Notes under the pieces: model-generated
Database searches by the model: none
The model's input: only the letters and a program-made list of their open reading frames with translations
What the model was told of the DNA's origin: nothing
Origin: VRUE01 sp963753245
GTDB lineage: Bacteria > Actinomycetota > Thermoleophilia > Solirubrobacterales > 70-9
Direction: 5' to 3'
Assembly (NCBI GenBank): GCA_963753245.1
Contig: CAVWBK010000002.1
Span: forward strand, 806,001-870,000
DNA: 64,000 nt
Shown here: one piece after another, positions 28,742 through 37,116 of the stretch
Numbering within the stretch: the stretch's first letter is position 1
Layout: every line of letters starts with the position of its first letter
Made by a program: the position numbers and the translations under genes

Positions 28742-29225
28742 AGGCCACGGCTTCCCGCGGGGATTCTTCCCCAAGTTCTTCCAGCGCCGCGATGATCCTG
28801 ACCATCGCCCCCGGGGCAGAGCCGTGGGTAATCACCGCGATGCCCGCTTCTTGGAGAATCGGGCGCGAGAAGCTCACCTCGGGACCGGGAAGCTCGAGAT
28901 AGGCGACCGCGGTCGAGTCCTCGGTTGCCCGCCGTGCGTTGGCCCCGGTCATCGCCAGATCGAGTTTGCCGCCGTTTCGCTCGGCGTCCTGCAGGCAGGC
29001 GATCCGCACCCACAGCGAACCCGCCCGCGCTCCTCGCCGCGCCAGCTCGCGCCTGGCCGCGGTGCAAAGCGGGGCGCTGACATAGACCCTGACCGTTGCC
29101 CCAGCGCCGACTTCCGCGCCCGCGCCACAACCCAGCCCGGCCGTGAGCAGGCCGCAGGCGGCCGTCGCGAGTAGGGCCTTTGTAAGGATCGGGCCCGGCC
29201 GCGCCGCGCCCGGCGATTTGCTCAA
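28725..29225 (-). CDS. Small hypothetical lipoprotein resembling the N-terminal part of a type 1 periplasmic-binding protein
   Basis: 166 residues with a signal peptide and lipobox TAGLGC (Cys near 33). The following text (VRVYVSAPLCTAARRELARRG, ANARRATEDSTAVAYLELPG, FSRPILQEAGIAVI) resembles the opening lobe of branched-chain amino-acid-type binding proteins, but the second lobe is absent. It is a truncated or stand-alone single-lobe form. The frame opens with TTG at 29225 and has only a weak ribosome binding site, so the start is uncertain. No transporter genes are next to it. Confidence 0.65.
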   Translation of the reverse strand: MSKSPGAARPGPILTKALLATAACGLLTAGLGCGAGAEVGAGATVRVYVSAPLCTAARRELARRGARAGSLWVRIACLQDAERNGGKLDLAMTGANARRATEDSTAVAYLELPGPEVSFSRPILQEAGIAVITHGSAPGAMVRIIAALEELGEESPREAVASTAGL

Positions 29226-29267
29226 GAGCGAGCCCCGGCGGTGAGATCTGGCAGGGCACGACCGGCG

Positions 29268-30299
29268 CTAGCCAAAGAAGACCTCGGCCTCCGCGTAGAG
29301 GGACTCGGGCACCGTCTTCAGCTCACCGGTCGCCTCGCCCAGGGCGACCAGCTCGATTTCGGTTCCCCGCAGCGCCGTCATCGTGCCCCAGCGCTCAGCA
29401 TCGGCGGCATCGATCGCGTGCAGGCCAAAGCGGGTCGCGAGCACCCGATCGAAGGCGGTCGGGGTGCCACCGCGCTGGACGTGGCCGAGCACGGTCGCCC
29501 GCGTCTCCTTGCCGGTGCGGCCCTCGATCTCGCCCTCAAGCCAGTGGGCGACGCCACCGAGCCGCGTGTGACCGAAGGCGTCGCGACTTCCCGGACCCTG
29601 CGCAGCCGCGATTCCGCCCGCGGGCTGGGCGCCCTCAGCGACGACCACGATCGGCGCGAAATGGGCTTCATAGCGGCGACCGACGAACTCACAGACACGC
29701 TCGATGTCGAAGGCGAGCTCGGGGATCAGGATCAGGTTGGCGCCACCGGCGAGCCCGGCGTGGAAGGCGATCCAACCGGCATGGCGGCCCATCACCTCCA
29801 CGATCAGGACGCGGTGGTGGCTGTCGGCGGTCGTGTGCAGGCGGTCGATCGCCTCCATCGCGATGTTGACCGCGGTGTCGAAACCGAAGGTGTAGTCGGT
29901 TGCGCTCAGGTCGTTGTCGATCGTCTTCGGCACACCGATCACCCGCAGCCCGATCTCCTCGTGCAGCCGCGATGCGGCCCCCAGGGTGTCCTCACCGCCG
30001 ATCGCGATCAGGGCCTCGACCCCATCGGCTGCAAGGTTCTCGGCGATCTGCCGCGGACCCTGATCATCGGCAAAGGGGTTAGTCCGCGAGGAGCCGAGGA
30101 TGGTCCCCCCGCGAGGCAGGATCCCGCGCACCTCCGGCACACCGAGCGGCGCACCATCGCCCTGCAGCGGGCCGCGCCAGCCGTCGCGATAGCCGACGAA
30201 CTCATGCTCTAGGTGTTCGACCCCCTTGCGGACGATCGCCCTGATCACCGCGTTTAGCCCCGGGCAATCGCCACCTCCTGTGAGCACGCCGATCCGCAT
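29268..30299 (-). CDS. pfkA: 6-phosphofructokinase, predicted pyrophosphate-dependent
   Basis: Phosphorylates fructose 6-phosphate in glycolysis. 343 residues with GVLTGGGDCPGLNA at the N-terminus, the phosphoryl-donor loop GGEDTLG (Asp at 104) and PKTIDNDL (Lys at 125), then MGRHAGWIA and LGHVQRGGTP. In this family Gly at 104 marks ATP enzymes, while Asp 104 together with Lys at the position after the proline marks pyrophosphate-dependent enzymes, so PPi is the predicted donor and the step would be reversible. ATG 30299 is chosen because the family N-terminus begins there and a TAACCT hexamer lies seven bases upstream. Confidence 0.92.
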   Translation of the reverse strand: MRIGVLTGGGDCPGLNAVIRAIVRKGVEHLEHEFVGYRDGWRGPLQGDGAPLGVPEVRGILPRGGTILGSSRTNPFADDQGPRQIAENLAADGVEALIAIGGEDTLGAASRLHEEIGLRVIGVPKTIDNDLSATDYTFGFDTAVNIAMEAIDRLHTTADSHHRVLIVEVMGRHAGWIAFHAGLAGGANLILIPELAFDIERVCEFVGRRYEAHFAPIVVVAEGAQPAGGIAAAQGPGSRDAFGHTRLGGVAHWLEGEIEGRTGKETRATVLGHVQRGGTPTAFDRVLATRFGLHAIDAADAERWGTMTALRGTEIELVALGEATGELKTVPESLYAEAEVFFG

Positions 30300-30306
30300 A
30301 CTCTTC

Positions 30307-30312
30307 AGGTTA
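30307..30312 (-). promoter_or_regulatory. -10 element of pfkA (TAACCT), leaderless start
   Basis: TAACCT, seven bases, ATG. No Shine-Dalgarno sequence is present in the interval. The divergent methyltransferase gene 30 bases away has a Shine-Dalgarno start instead. Confidence 0.5.
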
Positions 30313-30336
30313 CGCAGGCGAGACAAAGGAGCGGGA

Positions 30337-31152
30337 ATGAGCGAAGGAGTCGATCTGGCGGCGGTGCGCGAGGCCCAGCAGCGGGTCTGGGCCGCGGGCG
30401 ATTTCGCGATGGTCGCCAGCCTGATCGTGATCGTCGCCGAGGAACTGGCCGAAGCGCTCGAGATCGTCCCCGGAGAGCGGATCCTCGATGTCGCCTGCGG
30501 CAGCGGCAACGGGGCACTCGCCGCCGCCCGGCGAGCCTGGGGCAACGCGGTTGGGATCGACTTCGTCCCGGCCCTGCTTGAGCGTGGCCGCGAGCGCGCT
30601 CAGGCCGAGCGGCTGGAGATTGAGTTTCTCGAGGGCGACGCGGCAGAGCTGCCCTTCGCTGACGGCGAGTTCGACGCCGTGATCTCGATCTTCGGGGTGA
30701 TGTTCGCCCCCGAACAGGAGCGTGCAGCGGCGGAGCTGTTGCGGGTCTGCAAACCCGGCGGCAGGATCGGCCTGGCGAGCTGGGTCCCAGACGGGCCGAT
30801 CAGCGAGATGTTCAAGCTGCTCGCCAAATACGCCCCGCCGCCCCCGGGCCTCAGCCCGCCGGTCCTCTGGGGCACCGAGGAGCGGGTGCGCGAGCTCTTC
30901 GGGGCGCAGATCACCGAATTGAGGGCCGAGCGCGCGATCTCCAGACAGGCCTTTCGCTCCGCCGATCATTACCTCGATTTCTTCCGCACCAACTTCGGGC
31001 CGATCAAGATGGCCTTCGAGAAAGCCGGGCCCGAGCACGAGGACCAGTTGGCCGAGCAGCTGAGAGCGCAGCTGATGCGCGCCAGTTCGGGCGGGGAGCG
31101 CGGCCTGATTCTCGAACCCGAGTACCTGCGGGTGATCGCCACCCGCGCCTGA
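30337..31152 (+). CDS. Class I SAM-dependent methyltransferase
   Basis: Methyltransferase of the UbiE/Methyltransf_11 type. The SAM-binding motif ILDVACGSGNGALAAARR near residue 50, motif II ADGEFDAVISIFGVMFAPEQERAAAELLRVCKPGG and the RIGLASW strand are complete. Substrate unknown. The start at 30337 is supported by AAAGGAGC just upstream. It is divergent from pfkA, with only 37 bases between the start codons, so the two share a promoter region. Confidence 0.88.
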   Translation: MSEGVDLAAVREAQQRVWAAGDFAMVASLIVIVAEELAEALEIVPGERILDVACGSGNGALAAARRAWGNAVGIDFVPALLERGRERAQAERLEIEFLEGDAAELPFADGEFDAVISIFGVMFAPEQERAAAELLRVCKPGGRIGLASWVPDGPISEMFKLLAKYAPPPPGLSPPVLWGTEERVRELFGAQITELRAERAISRQAFRSADHYLDFFRTNFGPIKMAFEKAGPEHEDQLAEQLRAQLMRASSGGERGLILEPEYLRVIATRA

Positions 31153-31163
31153 GACGGTTTCGA

Positions 31164-31310
31164 TTAGGACTTCGGCTGGGCGATGCGGATCGCCGCGCCG
31201 ATGAAGAGCACCGTCAAAAAGACGAGTCCAGCGACCGGGCCGCCTTGGCCGAATCCGTAGGAGACCGTCATTGCGCCGAGCGCCAGAAAGAGCGTTACGA
31301 CCATTCCCAT
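31164..31310 (-). CDS. 48-residue membrane protein at the end of the trp cluster
   Basis: A short frame beginning MGMVVTLFLALGAMTVSYGF 12 bases after the trpA stop, with two hydrophobic stretches (residues 3-18 and 27-41) separated by GQGGP, and a polar end (RIAQPKS). Codon choice and GC at third positions look like the neighbours. No ribosome binding site is visible; it is probably translated from the trp transcript. It ends 11 bases before the convergent methyltransferase gene ends. No family recognised. Confidence 0.6.
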   Translation of the reverse strand: MGMVVTLFLALGAMTVSYGFGQGGPVAGLVFLTVLFIGAAIRIAQPKS

Positions 31311-31322
31311 GCGCTCGAAAGA

Positions 31323-32144
31323 CTACCCGGCGAGGGCGACACGCGTCTCGCGCAGGAACTCCGCGACAGCTTCGCCGGCGGCCTCGGGCGAGCCTGCCTC
31401 ACCGGCGGCCCGCACCAGGCGACTGCCGATGATCACGCCGTCGGCGATCTGGCCGACGGTCGCGGCCTGGGCGGGAGTGGCGATCCCGAAGCCGACCGCA
31501 ACCGGAACCTCCGCCTCGGCCCTGGTGGCGGCGACCAGATCCGAGAGTCCGGCGGGCAGCTCGGCGCGCTCACCGGTCGTGCCGACCGTGGAGACGACAT
31601 AGACGAAGCCGCGAGCGACCGCGCAGATCCGGCTCAGGCGCCCGGCGGTGGTGGTCGGCGCGACCAGCGGGATCAGCGCCAAACCAGCGTCGGTGAAGGC
31701 CGCGCGAATCTCCTCGGCCTCACCGAGGGGCAGGTCGGGGACGATCGCCCCGGCGGCGCCCGCACCCGCGGCGCGGTTGACGAACTCAGCCACCCCGCCC
31801 TGGGCGAGGATCATGTTCGAGTAGACCATGAGGACGACCGGGAGGCGATCAGCCACCGAGGCGCAGATCTCAAATACAGCCTGCAGGTTGGCGCCGGCGC
31901 CAAGCGCCGCACTCGCGGCGGCATGAATCGTCGGGCCATCTGCCAGCGGATCCGAGAAGGGAACGCCGAGCTCGATCAGATCCGCGCCGGCCTGGGCGTA
32001 GGCGTTGGCGACCGCGAGCGAGGACTCCTGGTCGGGGTAACCACCCATCATGTAGGGCATCAGCGCAGCGCGGTGATCGGCGCGAGCGGCCGCAAAGGCC
32101 CTTCTGAGAAGCTCCTCACCGGTCGGTGTGATCACCTCAGACAC
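31323..32144 (-). CDS. trpA: Tryptophan synthase alpha subunit
   Basis: Cleaves indole-3-glycerol phosphate to indole and glyceraldehyde 3-phosphate. Core motifs MPYMMGGYPD, LIELGVPFSDPLADGPTI (catalytic Glu and Asp), VYVVSTVGTTGER and VAVGFGIATPAQA. 273 residues is normal. The GTG at 32144 overlaps the trpB stop (GTGTCTGA) and follows GGAGAAG, which argues for it over the long in-frame extension upstream. Forms the channelled alpha2beta2 complex with TrpB. Confidence 0.95.
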   Translation of the reverse strand: MSEVITPTGEELLRRAFAAARADHRAALMPYMMGGYPDQESSLAVANAYAQAGADLIELGVPFSDPLADGPTIHAAASAALGAGANLQAVFEICASVADRLPVVLMVYSNMILAQGGVAEFVNRAAGAGAAGAIVPDLPLGEAEEIRAAFTDAGLALIPLVAPTTTAGRLSRICAVARGFVYVVSTVGTTGERAELPAGLSDLVAATRAEAEVPVAVGFGIATPAQAATVGQIADGVIIGSRLVRAAGEAGSPEAAGEAVAEFLRETRVALAG

Positions 32145-33303
32145 CGCTCTTCTCCAGCACCTCGGCCAGGTCCTTGTCCCCGCGGCCCGAGAGGCAGAGC
32201 ACGTCATAGCCCTCCCCATCACCGTTCTCGAGCAACCAGGCGATCGCGTGGGCTGACTCCAGAGCGGGGATGATCCCCTCCAGACGCGAGAGGGTCGCGA
32301 AGGCGCCAAGCGCGTCGCGATCGGAGACCGCCGTGTAGGTCGCGCGGCCGCTGTCGCGCAGATGGGCGTGCTCGGGACCGACGCCGGGATAGTCGAGGCC
32401 CGCCGAGATCGAGTGCGCCTCGAGAATCTGACCGTCCTCATCGGCGATGATCGAGGAGAGCGAGCCGTGCAGGACACCGGTGCGCCCGGCGACCAGCGAT
32501 GCACCGTGGCGACCGCTTTCGAGGCCCTCGCCCGCGGCCTCGACGCCGATCAGCGAAACGTCGGGGTCGGCGATGAACGGGGTGAAGATGCCGATCGCAT
32601 TGGAGCCGCCGCCAACGCAGGCGATCACCCGGGTGGGCAGAGTGCCCTCAGCGGCCAGAGCCTGGGCGCGCGCCTCATCGCCGATCACCCGTTGCAGGTC
32701 GCGAACGAGGGCCGGAAATGGCGCCGGACCGACGGCCGAGCCGATCACGTAGTGGGTGCTCCCGACGTTTTCAACCCAGTCGCGGATCGCGGCGCTGACC
32801 GCCTCCTTCAGCGTCCGCGCGCCGGCCTCCACGGCGATCACCTCGGCGCCCAGCAGACCCATCCGCTCGACATTTGGACGCTGGCGGCGGATGTCCTCAG
32901 AGCCCATGTAGACGACGCACTGAAGACCAAACAGGGCGCAGGCCGTCGCCGTCGCCACGCCGTGCTGGCCGGCCCCGGTCTCGGCGATCACCCTGGGCTT
33001 GCCCATTCGCTTTGCCAAGAGCGCCTGGCCGACTGCATTGTTGATCTTGTGGGCGCCGGTGTGGGCGAGATCCTCGCGCTTTAGGTAAACCACCCGGCCG
33101 AGGCGCTCGGATAGCCGATCGGCGCGGTAGAGCGGCGTCGGGCGACCGATGAAATCACGGTGCAGGGCGGCGAGCTGTGCGGCAAAATCCTCATCCTCGC
33201 GGGCCTCAGACCAAGCCTCGCCGAGCTCATCGAGAGCCGCGATCAGCGTCTCGGGTACATAGCGGCCGCCGTAGGGTCCGAAGCGAGCGTCGAGGCCGCT
33301 CAT
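32137..33303 (-). CDS. trpB: Tryptophan synthase beta subunit
   Basis: PLP enzyme condensing indole with serine. 388 residues with FGPYGGRYVPETL, the PLP-lysine motif HTGAHKINNAVGQ, the conserved glutamate region ETGAGQHGVATA, phosphate-binding GGGSNAIG and the C-terminal LSGRGDKDL. Overlaps trpF by four bases and trpA by eight. Confidence 0.97.
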   Translation of the reverse strand: MSGLDARFGPYGGRYVPETLIAALDELGEAWSEAREDEDFAAQLAALHRDFIGRPTPLYRADRLSERLGRVVYLKREDLAHTGAHKINNAVGQALLAKRMGKPRVIAETGAGQHGVATATACALFGLQCVVYMGSEDIRRQRPNVERMGLLGAEVIAVEAGARTLKEAVSAAIRDWVENVGSTHYVIGSAVGPAPFPALVRDLQRVIGDEARAQALAAEGTLPTRVIACVGGGSNAIGIFTPFIADPDVSLIGVEAAGEGLESGRHGASLVAGRTGVLHGSLSSIIADEDGQILEAHSISAGLDYPGVGPEHAHLRDSGRATYTAVSDRDALGAFATLSRLEGIIPALESAHAIAWLLENGDGEGYDVLCLSGRGDKDLAEVLEKSGV

Positions 33304-33935
33304 CGCAGGGCAACGCTAGCCGCCTGGGCCGCCTCAAAGAAGGCGCCCATCGCGGCGTGGTCCTTGCGGCCCGGCTCGGCCTCCACGCCGCTGGCGACAT
33401 CGACCGCGTAGGGGTGTGTCACGGCGATTGCCTCGGCGACGTTGTCGGGTCGCAGGCCGCCGGCGAGAATCGCCGGCGGACCGGATTGGCGCTCGCGCAA
33501 AAGACCCCAGTCAAAGCTCTCTCCGGTCCCGCCCCAGAGGCCCTTCGCGCGCCGGTCAAAGAGATGCAGATCGGTGCGATAGACCTCGGCGGCGTGAATA
33601 TCGGCAGCGCTCGCCACGTGAATCGCCTTGATCACCCGCAGGCCGCTGCGACGGGCGACCTCCGCGCAGAAGTTGGGGCCCTCTTCGCCGTTTAGCTGCA
33701 CCATGGTCAGACCGACGTCCTCGACCGCCCTGGTGACCTCATCGAGCTCGGGATTGACGAAGACGCCGACGACCTCGCACTTGCGCTTGAAGGCGGCCCC
33801 GATCGCGGTGGCCTCGGCCGCCGCCACCCGCCGCGGGCTGCCCTCGTAGTGGATCAACCCGATCGCCCAGGCGCCGAGCAGCACGGCCTCCGCCGCGTCA
33901 TCGAGATTGGTTATCCCACAGAACTTGACCCGCAC
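33300..33935 (-). CDS. trpF: Phosphoribosylanthranilate isomerase
   Basis: Third step of the tryptophan branch. VKFCGITNLDDA at the N-terminus carries the catalytic Cys; GLIHYEGSPRRV, VQLNGEE and LAGGLRPDNV follow. 211 residues, normal. It starts with GTG at 33935, six bases after a TACCCT hexamer, so the trpFBA group has its own leaderless promoter after the htrA insertion. Confidence 0.95.
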   Translation of the reverse strand: MRVKFCGITNLDDAAEAVLLGAWAIGLIHYEGSPRRVAAAEATAIGAAFKRKCEVVGVFVNPELDEVTRAVEDVGLTMVQLNGEEGPNFCAEVARRSGLRVIKAIHVASAADIHAAEVYRTDLHLFDRRAKGLWGGTGESFDWGLLRERQSGPPAILAGGLRPDNVAEAIAVTHPYAVDVASGVEAEPGRKDHAAMGAFFEAAQAASVALR

Positions 33936-33941
33936 AACCCA

Positions 33942-33947
33942 AGGGTA
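33942..33947 (-). promoter_or_regulatory. -10 element of trpFBA (TACCCT), leaderless start
   Basis: TACCCT, six bases, then the trpF GTG. It lies in the 109-base gap between htrA and trpF and would let trpFBA be transcribed independently of hisIE-trpEGDC. Confidence 0.55.
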
Positions 33948-34014
33948 CGGGACCGCGGCTCTGCCCCGGGCTCGCCGGCCCAGGCTCGGGGAGCGCGATC
34001 GGTCCGGGGCCTGC

Positions 34015-34030
34015 GCTCGCCGGGGCGAGC
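34015..34030 (-). terminator. GC-rich hairpin downstream of htrA
   Basis: GCTCGC-CGGG-GCGAGC can form a strong stem with a four-base loop 15 bases after the htrA stop. No T-run follows, so it is at best a weak or factor-assisted terminator or a 3'-end stabiliser. It separates htrA from the trpF promoter. Confidence 0.4.
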
Positions 34031-34044
34031 CCAGCCCTGCCGAC

Positions 34045-35238
34045 CTATTTGACCGAGGCCGGGCGGTTGCCGAGCGTCACCGTGAAGGTCTTTTCGCTGC
34101 CGCCACGCAGCACCGTCACTTCCAGCTTGTCGCCCGGCTGCTCACCGTTGACCACATTGACGAGGTCTTCGATGGTCGAGATCGACTTGCCTTCCAGCTT
34201 GGTGATGATGTCACCGCCGAGAGTCACTTCGGCGCCTTCGATCGTCGCCGAGGTGTTGCCCCCTTCGATCCCTGCCTTTTCGGCCGGACCGCCCTTGGCG
34301 ACCGAGGCAACAAGCACGCCGTGTTCGACTGGCAGGTTGAGCGCCTTTGCCAATTCGGGCGTGATGCTGCCGCCTTCGATGCCGAGGTAGGCGTGCTCAA
34401 CCTTGCCGTTTTCCTCGATCTGCTTGGCGACTTCGCGAGCCGTGTTGATCGGGATCGCAAAACCGATGCCGATGTTGCCGTTGCCGCCGCCGCCGGTCTC
34501 GATCTGGGAGTTGATACCGATCACCCGACCTTCGGAGTTGATCAGCGGACCACCGGAGTTGCCGGGATTGATCGCCGCGTCGGTCTGGATCACATGCGAG
34601 ATCGAGAAGCCGGCCGGCGCTTCGATCTGGCGCTGCAGGGCGGAGACAATGCCGCTCGTGACCGTGCGGTCAAGGCCGAAGGGGTTGCCGATCGCGACCA
34701 CCGGATCGCCGACTTCAACCTGCGAGGAGTCGCCCAGCTGCAGGGGATGGAGTTGATTGCTGGGCACTTCGACCTTGAGCAGGGCGATGTCGGTGGAGGG
34801 ATCGGCGCCGACCACCTTGGCCGGATAGGACTTTTCCGATGAGCCGAGCTTGACCTCAATCTTGCTCGCACCTTCGACCACATGATTGTTGGTCAGCAGG
34901 TGGCCTTCGGTGTCGATCACGAAGCCCGAGCCGGTTGCGATCCCGCCACTTTCAGATTGTCCGAAGGGATTGAAGGGAGAGGCTTCCTTGGCGGGCTCGG
35001 TGGCCTGCACGAAGGCAACTCCCTGACCGTCGGTGCGGTAGATCTGGTTGACGGTGTTTGTTTCGCTGCCTTCTGAATGGCTAGCGATCGGGGCCGCCAG
35101 GGCAGCCGGGGCCGGGGCCGGGGTTGAGTTGCTATCGGCCTTGATCCAGCCGGCGCTGATCGCGATCAGGCCGAAGATGGCGACCACGAGGCCACCGAGG
35201 AGTGCTGAGCCAAAGGAGGTGCGGAAGAGTCTTTTCAT
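34045..35238 (-). CDS. HtrA/DegP-like membrane-anchored serine protease with PDZ domain
   Basis: Extracytoplasmic protein quality control. A single N-terminal membrane helix (about residues 12-32) is followed by a Pro/Ala linker, the trypsin-like domain with catalytic triad His (LLTNNHVVEG), Asp (PSTDIALLKV) and Ser (NPGNSGGPLIN), and a C-terminal PDZ domain (HGVLVASVAKGGPAEKAGIEGG to TVTLG). About 397 residues from ATG 35238; a TTG at 35259 would add seven. It sits between trpC and trpF although it has no role in tryptophan synthesis. Glutamate is coded mostly by GAA, unlike the trp genes around it. No obvious Shine-Dalgarno site. Confidence 0.93.
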   Translation of the reverse strand: MKRLFRTSFGSALLGGLVVAIFGLIAISAGWIKADSNSTPAPAPAALAAPIASHSEGSETNTVNQIYRTDGQGVAFVQATEPAKEASPFNPFGQSESGGIATGSGFVIDTEGHLLTNNHVVEGASKIEVKLGSSEKSYPAKVVGADPSTDIALLKVEVPSNQLHPLQLGDSSQVEVGDPVVAIGNPFGLDRTVTSGIVSALQRQIEAPAGFSISHVIQTDAAINPGNSGGPLINSEGRVIGINSQIETGGGGNGNIGIGFAIPINTAREVAKQIEENGKVEHAYLGIEGGSITPELAKALNLPVEHGVLVASVAKGGPAEKAGIEGGNTSATIEGAEVTLGGDIITKLEGKSISTIEDLVNVVNGEQPGDKLEVTVLRGGSEKTFTVTLGNRPASVK

Positions 35239-35296
35239 TGTGGCGGGAGCCTGAAGCAAGGCCGTCAGCCTTCTCTAAAGACTCGCGAAATAGTTC

Positions 35297-36073
35297 CTAA
35301 ATCTCGGTGAGCTCGCGGGTCTTTGCCTCAGGATCGGGGGCGCTCATCAGGGCGCCCCCGATCAGCACCGCATCGACGCCGACCCGCTCGAGCTCCTCGA
35401 GCTCAGCCCGATCGGAGATCCCGCTCTCGGCGACCACCGTCTTGCCGGCCGGCACGTCGGGCATCAGCGCATAGGTGGTTGAGACGTCGATCGTCCCCTC
35501 GTCGAGATTGCGGTTGTTGATCCCGATCACCTCGGCCCCGAGCGCCAGCGCCCGCTCGAGCTCTGCCTCCTCGTGGACCTCGACCAGACAGTCGAGGTCG
35601 AGGCCGCGCGCCTGATCATAGAGCGAGTGCAGGGTCTCCTCCGGCAGAGCGCGGACGATCAGCAGCACCGCGTCGGCACCGTTGACCGCCGCCTCATAGA
35701 GCTGGTAGGGATCGACGATGAAGTCCTTGCGCAGGATCGGCAGATCACAGGCCGCACGGGCGGCGCGCAGGTCCGCAAGCGAGCCGCCGAAGTGGGTCTC
35801 ATCGGTAAGCACCGAGAGCGCCGCTGCGCCGCCGCGCTCGTAGGCCTCGACCTGGCCCTCGACCGTCGCCTGGTCAGAGATCTGTCCGGCGCTCGGCGAG
35901 CGCCGCTTGAACTCCGCGATCAATGAGAGGCCCGGTCGCGTCAGCGCCTCGTTGAAGGGACGATCCTCACCGCGGCTCTGCAACCGGGACTCGAGGTCAG
36001 CCTGCGGAAGCTGGCGACGCCGCGCCTCCACCCCGTCGCGTGCCGCAAAGATGAGCTGCTCGATCATTCCCAC
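35297..36073 (-). CDS. trpC: Indole-3-glycerol phosphate synthase
   Basis: Closes the indole ring from carboxyphenylaminodeoxyribulose phosphate. Motifs LIAEFKRRSPSAG, LPILRKDFIVDPYQLYEA (catalytic Lys), VEVHEEAELERAL, IGINNRNL and VVAESGIS are all present in 258 residues. Possible starts are GTG 36073 or ATG 36067, two codons apart. 14 bases follow the trpD stop. Confidence 0.96.
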   Translation of the reverse strand: MGMIEQLIFAARDGVEARRRQLPQADLESRLQSRGEDRPFNEALTRPGLSLIAEFKRRSPSAGQISDQATVEGQVEAYERGGAAALSVLTDETHFGGSLADLRAARAACDLPILRKDFIVDPYQLYEAAVNGADAVLLIVRALPEETLHSLYDQARGLDLDCLVEVHEEAELERALALGAEVIGINNRNLDEGTIDVSTTYALMPDVPAGKTVVAESGISDRAELEELERVGVDAVLIGGALMSAPDPEAKTRELTEI

Positions 36074-36087
36074 TAGACCGATGAAGC

Positions 36088-37116
36088 CTAGTCGCCGAGG
36101 GCGCCGGTTGCCGCAATCAGACGCTCAAGCAAGATCCCGGCCTCGCCGGAGTCGATCGTCTGCGCAGCCCTCTCGACTCCTTCGCCGAGGCTGTCGGCGA
36201 GGCCGCCGACGTAGATCGCCGCGCCTGCGTTGAGCACGACGATGTCGCGACGCGGACCAAGCTCGCCGCTGAATACCGCCAGGGTCGAGGCGGCGTTTTC
36301 GGCCGGGGTGCCACCGGCGACCGCCTCCAACGGGGCCGCGGCGACGTACTGACCCGGCTCGACGAACTCCTCCGTGGTGGCGCCGCTGGCGACCTCGATC
36401 ACCCTCGTGCGAGCGGAGATCGATAGCTCATCGACCCCGTCCTCACCGCTGACCACCATCGCCCGCTCGCTGCCGAGGCCAACCAGCGCCTCGGCGATCG
36501 TCTCCTGATAGTGGCGGTCGGAGACTCCGAGCAGCTGGCGCTCGGCACCGGCCGGATTGGTCAACGGCCCGAGGAAGTTGAAAATTGTGCGCACAGCGAG
36601 GGCCTTGCGCACGGGGACGACGTGGGCCGTCGCCGCATGGTGGCGGGGTGCAAACATGAAGCCGAACCCGACCGAATCGATGCAGAGCGCGACCTGGCCG
36701 GGATCGAGATCGATCCTCACCCCGAGCGCCTCCAGCACGTCCGCGGAACCGGACTTGCTGGTCGCCGAGCGATTGCCGTGCTTAGCCACCGCGCAGCCGG
36801 CCGCCGCCGCGACCAGAGCCGCCGAGGTCGAGACGTTGAAGGTCGAGGGACCCCCGCCGGTCCCCGCCGTGTCGAGCAGATCCTCGCGGCCGGTATCCAC
36901 CGGCGCGGCCAGCGAGCGCATTGTGCGGGCCAGGCCAACCAGCTCGGGGACCGTCTCCCCCTTGGCCCGCAGGGCGACCAAAAAGGCGCCGATCTGGACC
37001 TCACCGGTGCGTCCTTCCATGATCTCGGCGAGCACGGCGGCGGCGTGATCGGCGGTCAGATGGTCACCGGAACAGACCGCGTCGATCGCCCGCGTCACCA
37101 CCTCGTTGGCGGCCAT
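36088..37116 (-). CDS. trpD: Anthranilate phosphoribosyltransferase
   Basis: Second step: anthranilate plus PRPP. Motifs DTAGTGGGPSTFNVSTSAALVAA (PRPP/anthranilate site), KHGNRSATSKSGSADVLEALG and the LGPLTNPAGAERQLLGV segment. 342 residues, normal. Its ATG shares a base with the trpG stop (TGATG), coupling synthesis of the two. Confidence 0.97.
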   Translation of the reverse strand: MAANEVVTRAIDAVCSGDHLTADHAAAVLAEIMEGRTGEVQIGAFLVALRAKGETVPELVGLARTMRSLAAPVDTGREDLLDTAGTGGGPSTFNVSTSAALVAAAAGCAVAKHGNRSATSKSGSADVLEALGVRIDLDPGQVALCIDSVGFGFMFAPRHHAATAHVVPVRKALAVRTIFNFLGPLTNPAGAERQLLGVSDRHYQETIAEALVGLGSERAMVVSGEDGVDELSISARTRVIEVASGATTEEFVEPGQYVAAAPLEAVAGGTPAENAASTLAVFSGELGPRRDIVVLNAGAAIYVGGLADSLGEGVERAAQTIDSGEAGILLERLIAATGALGD

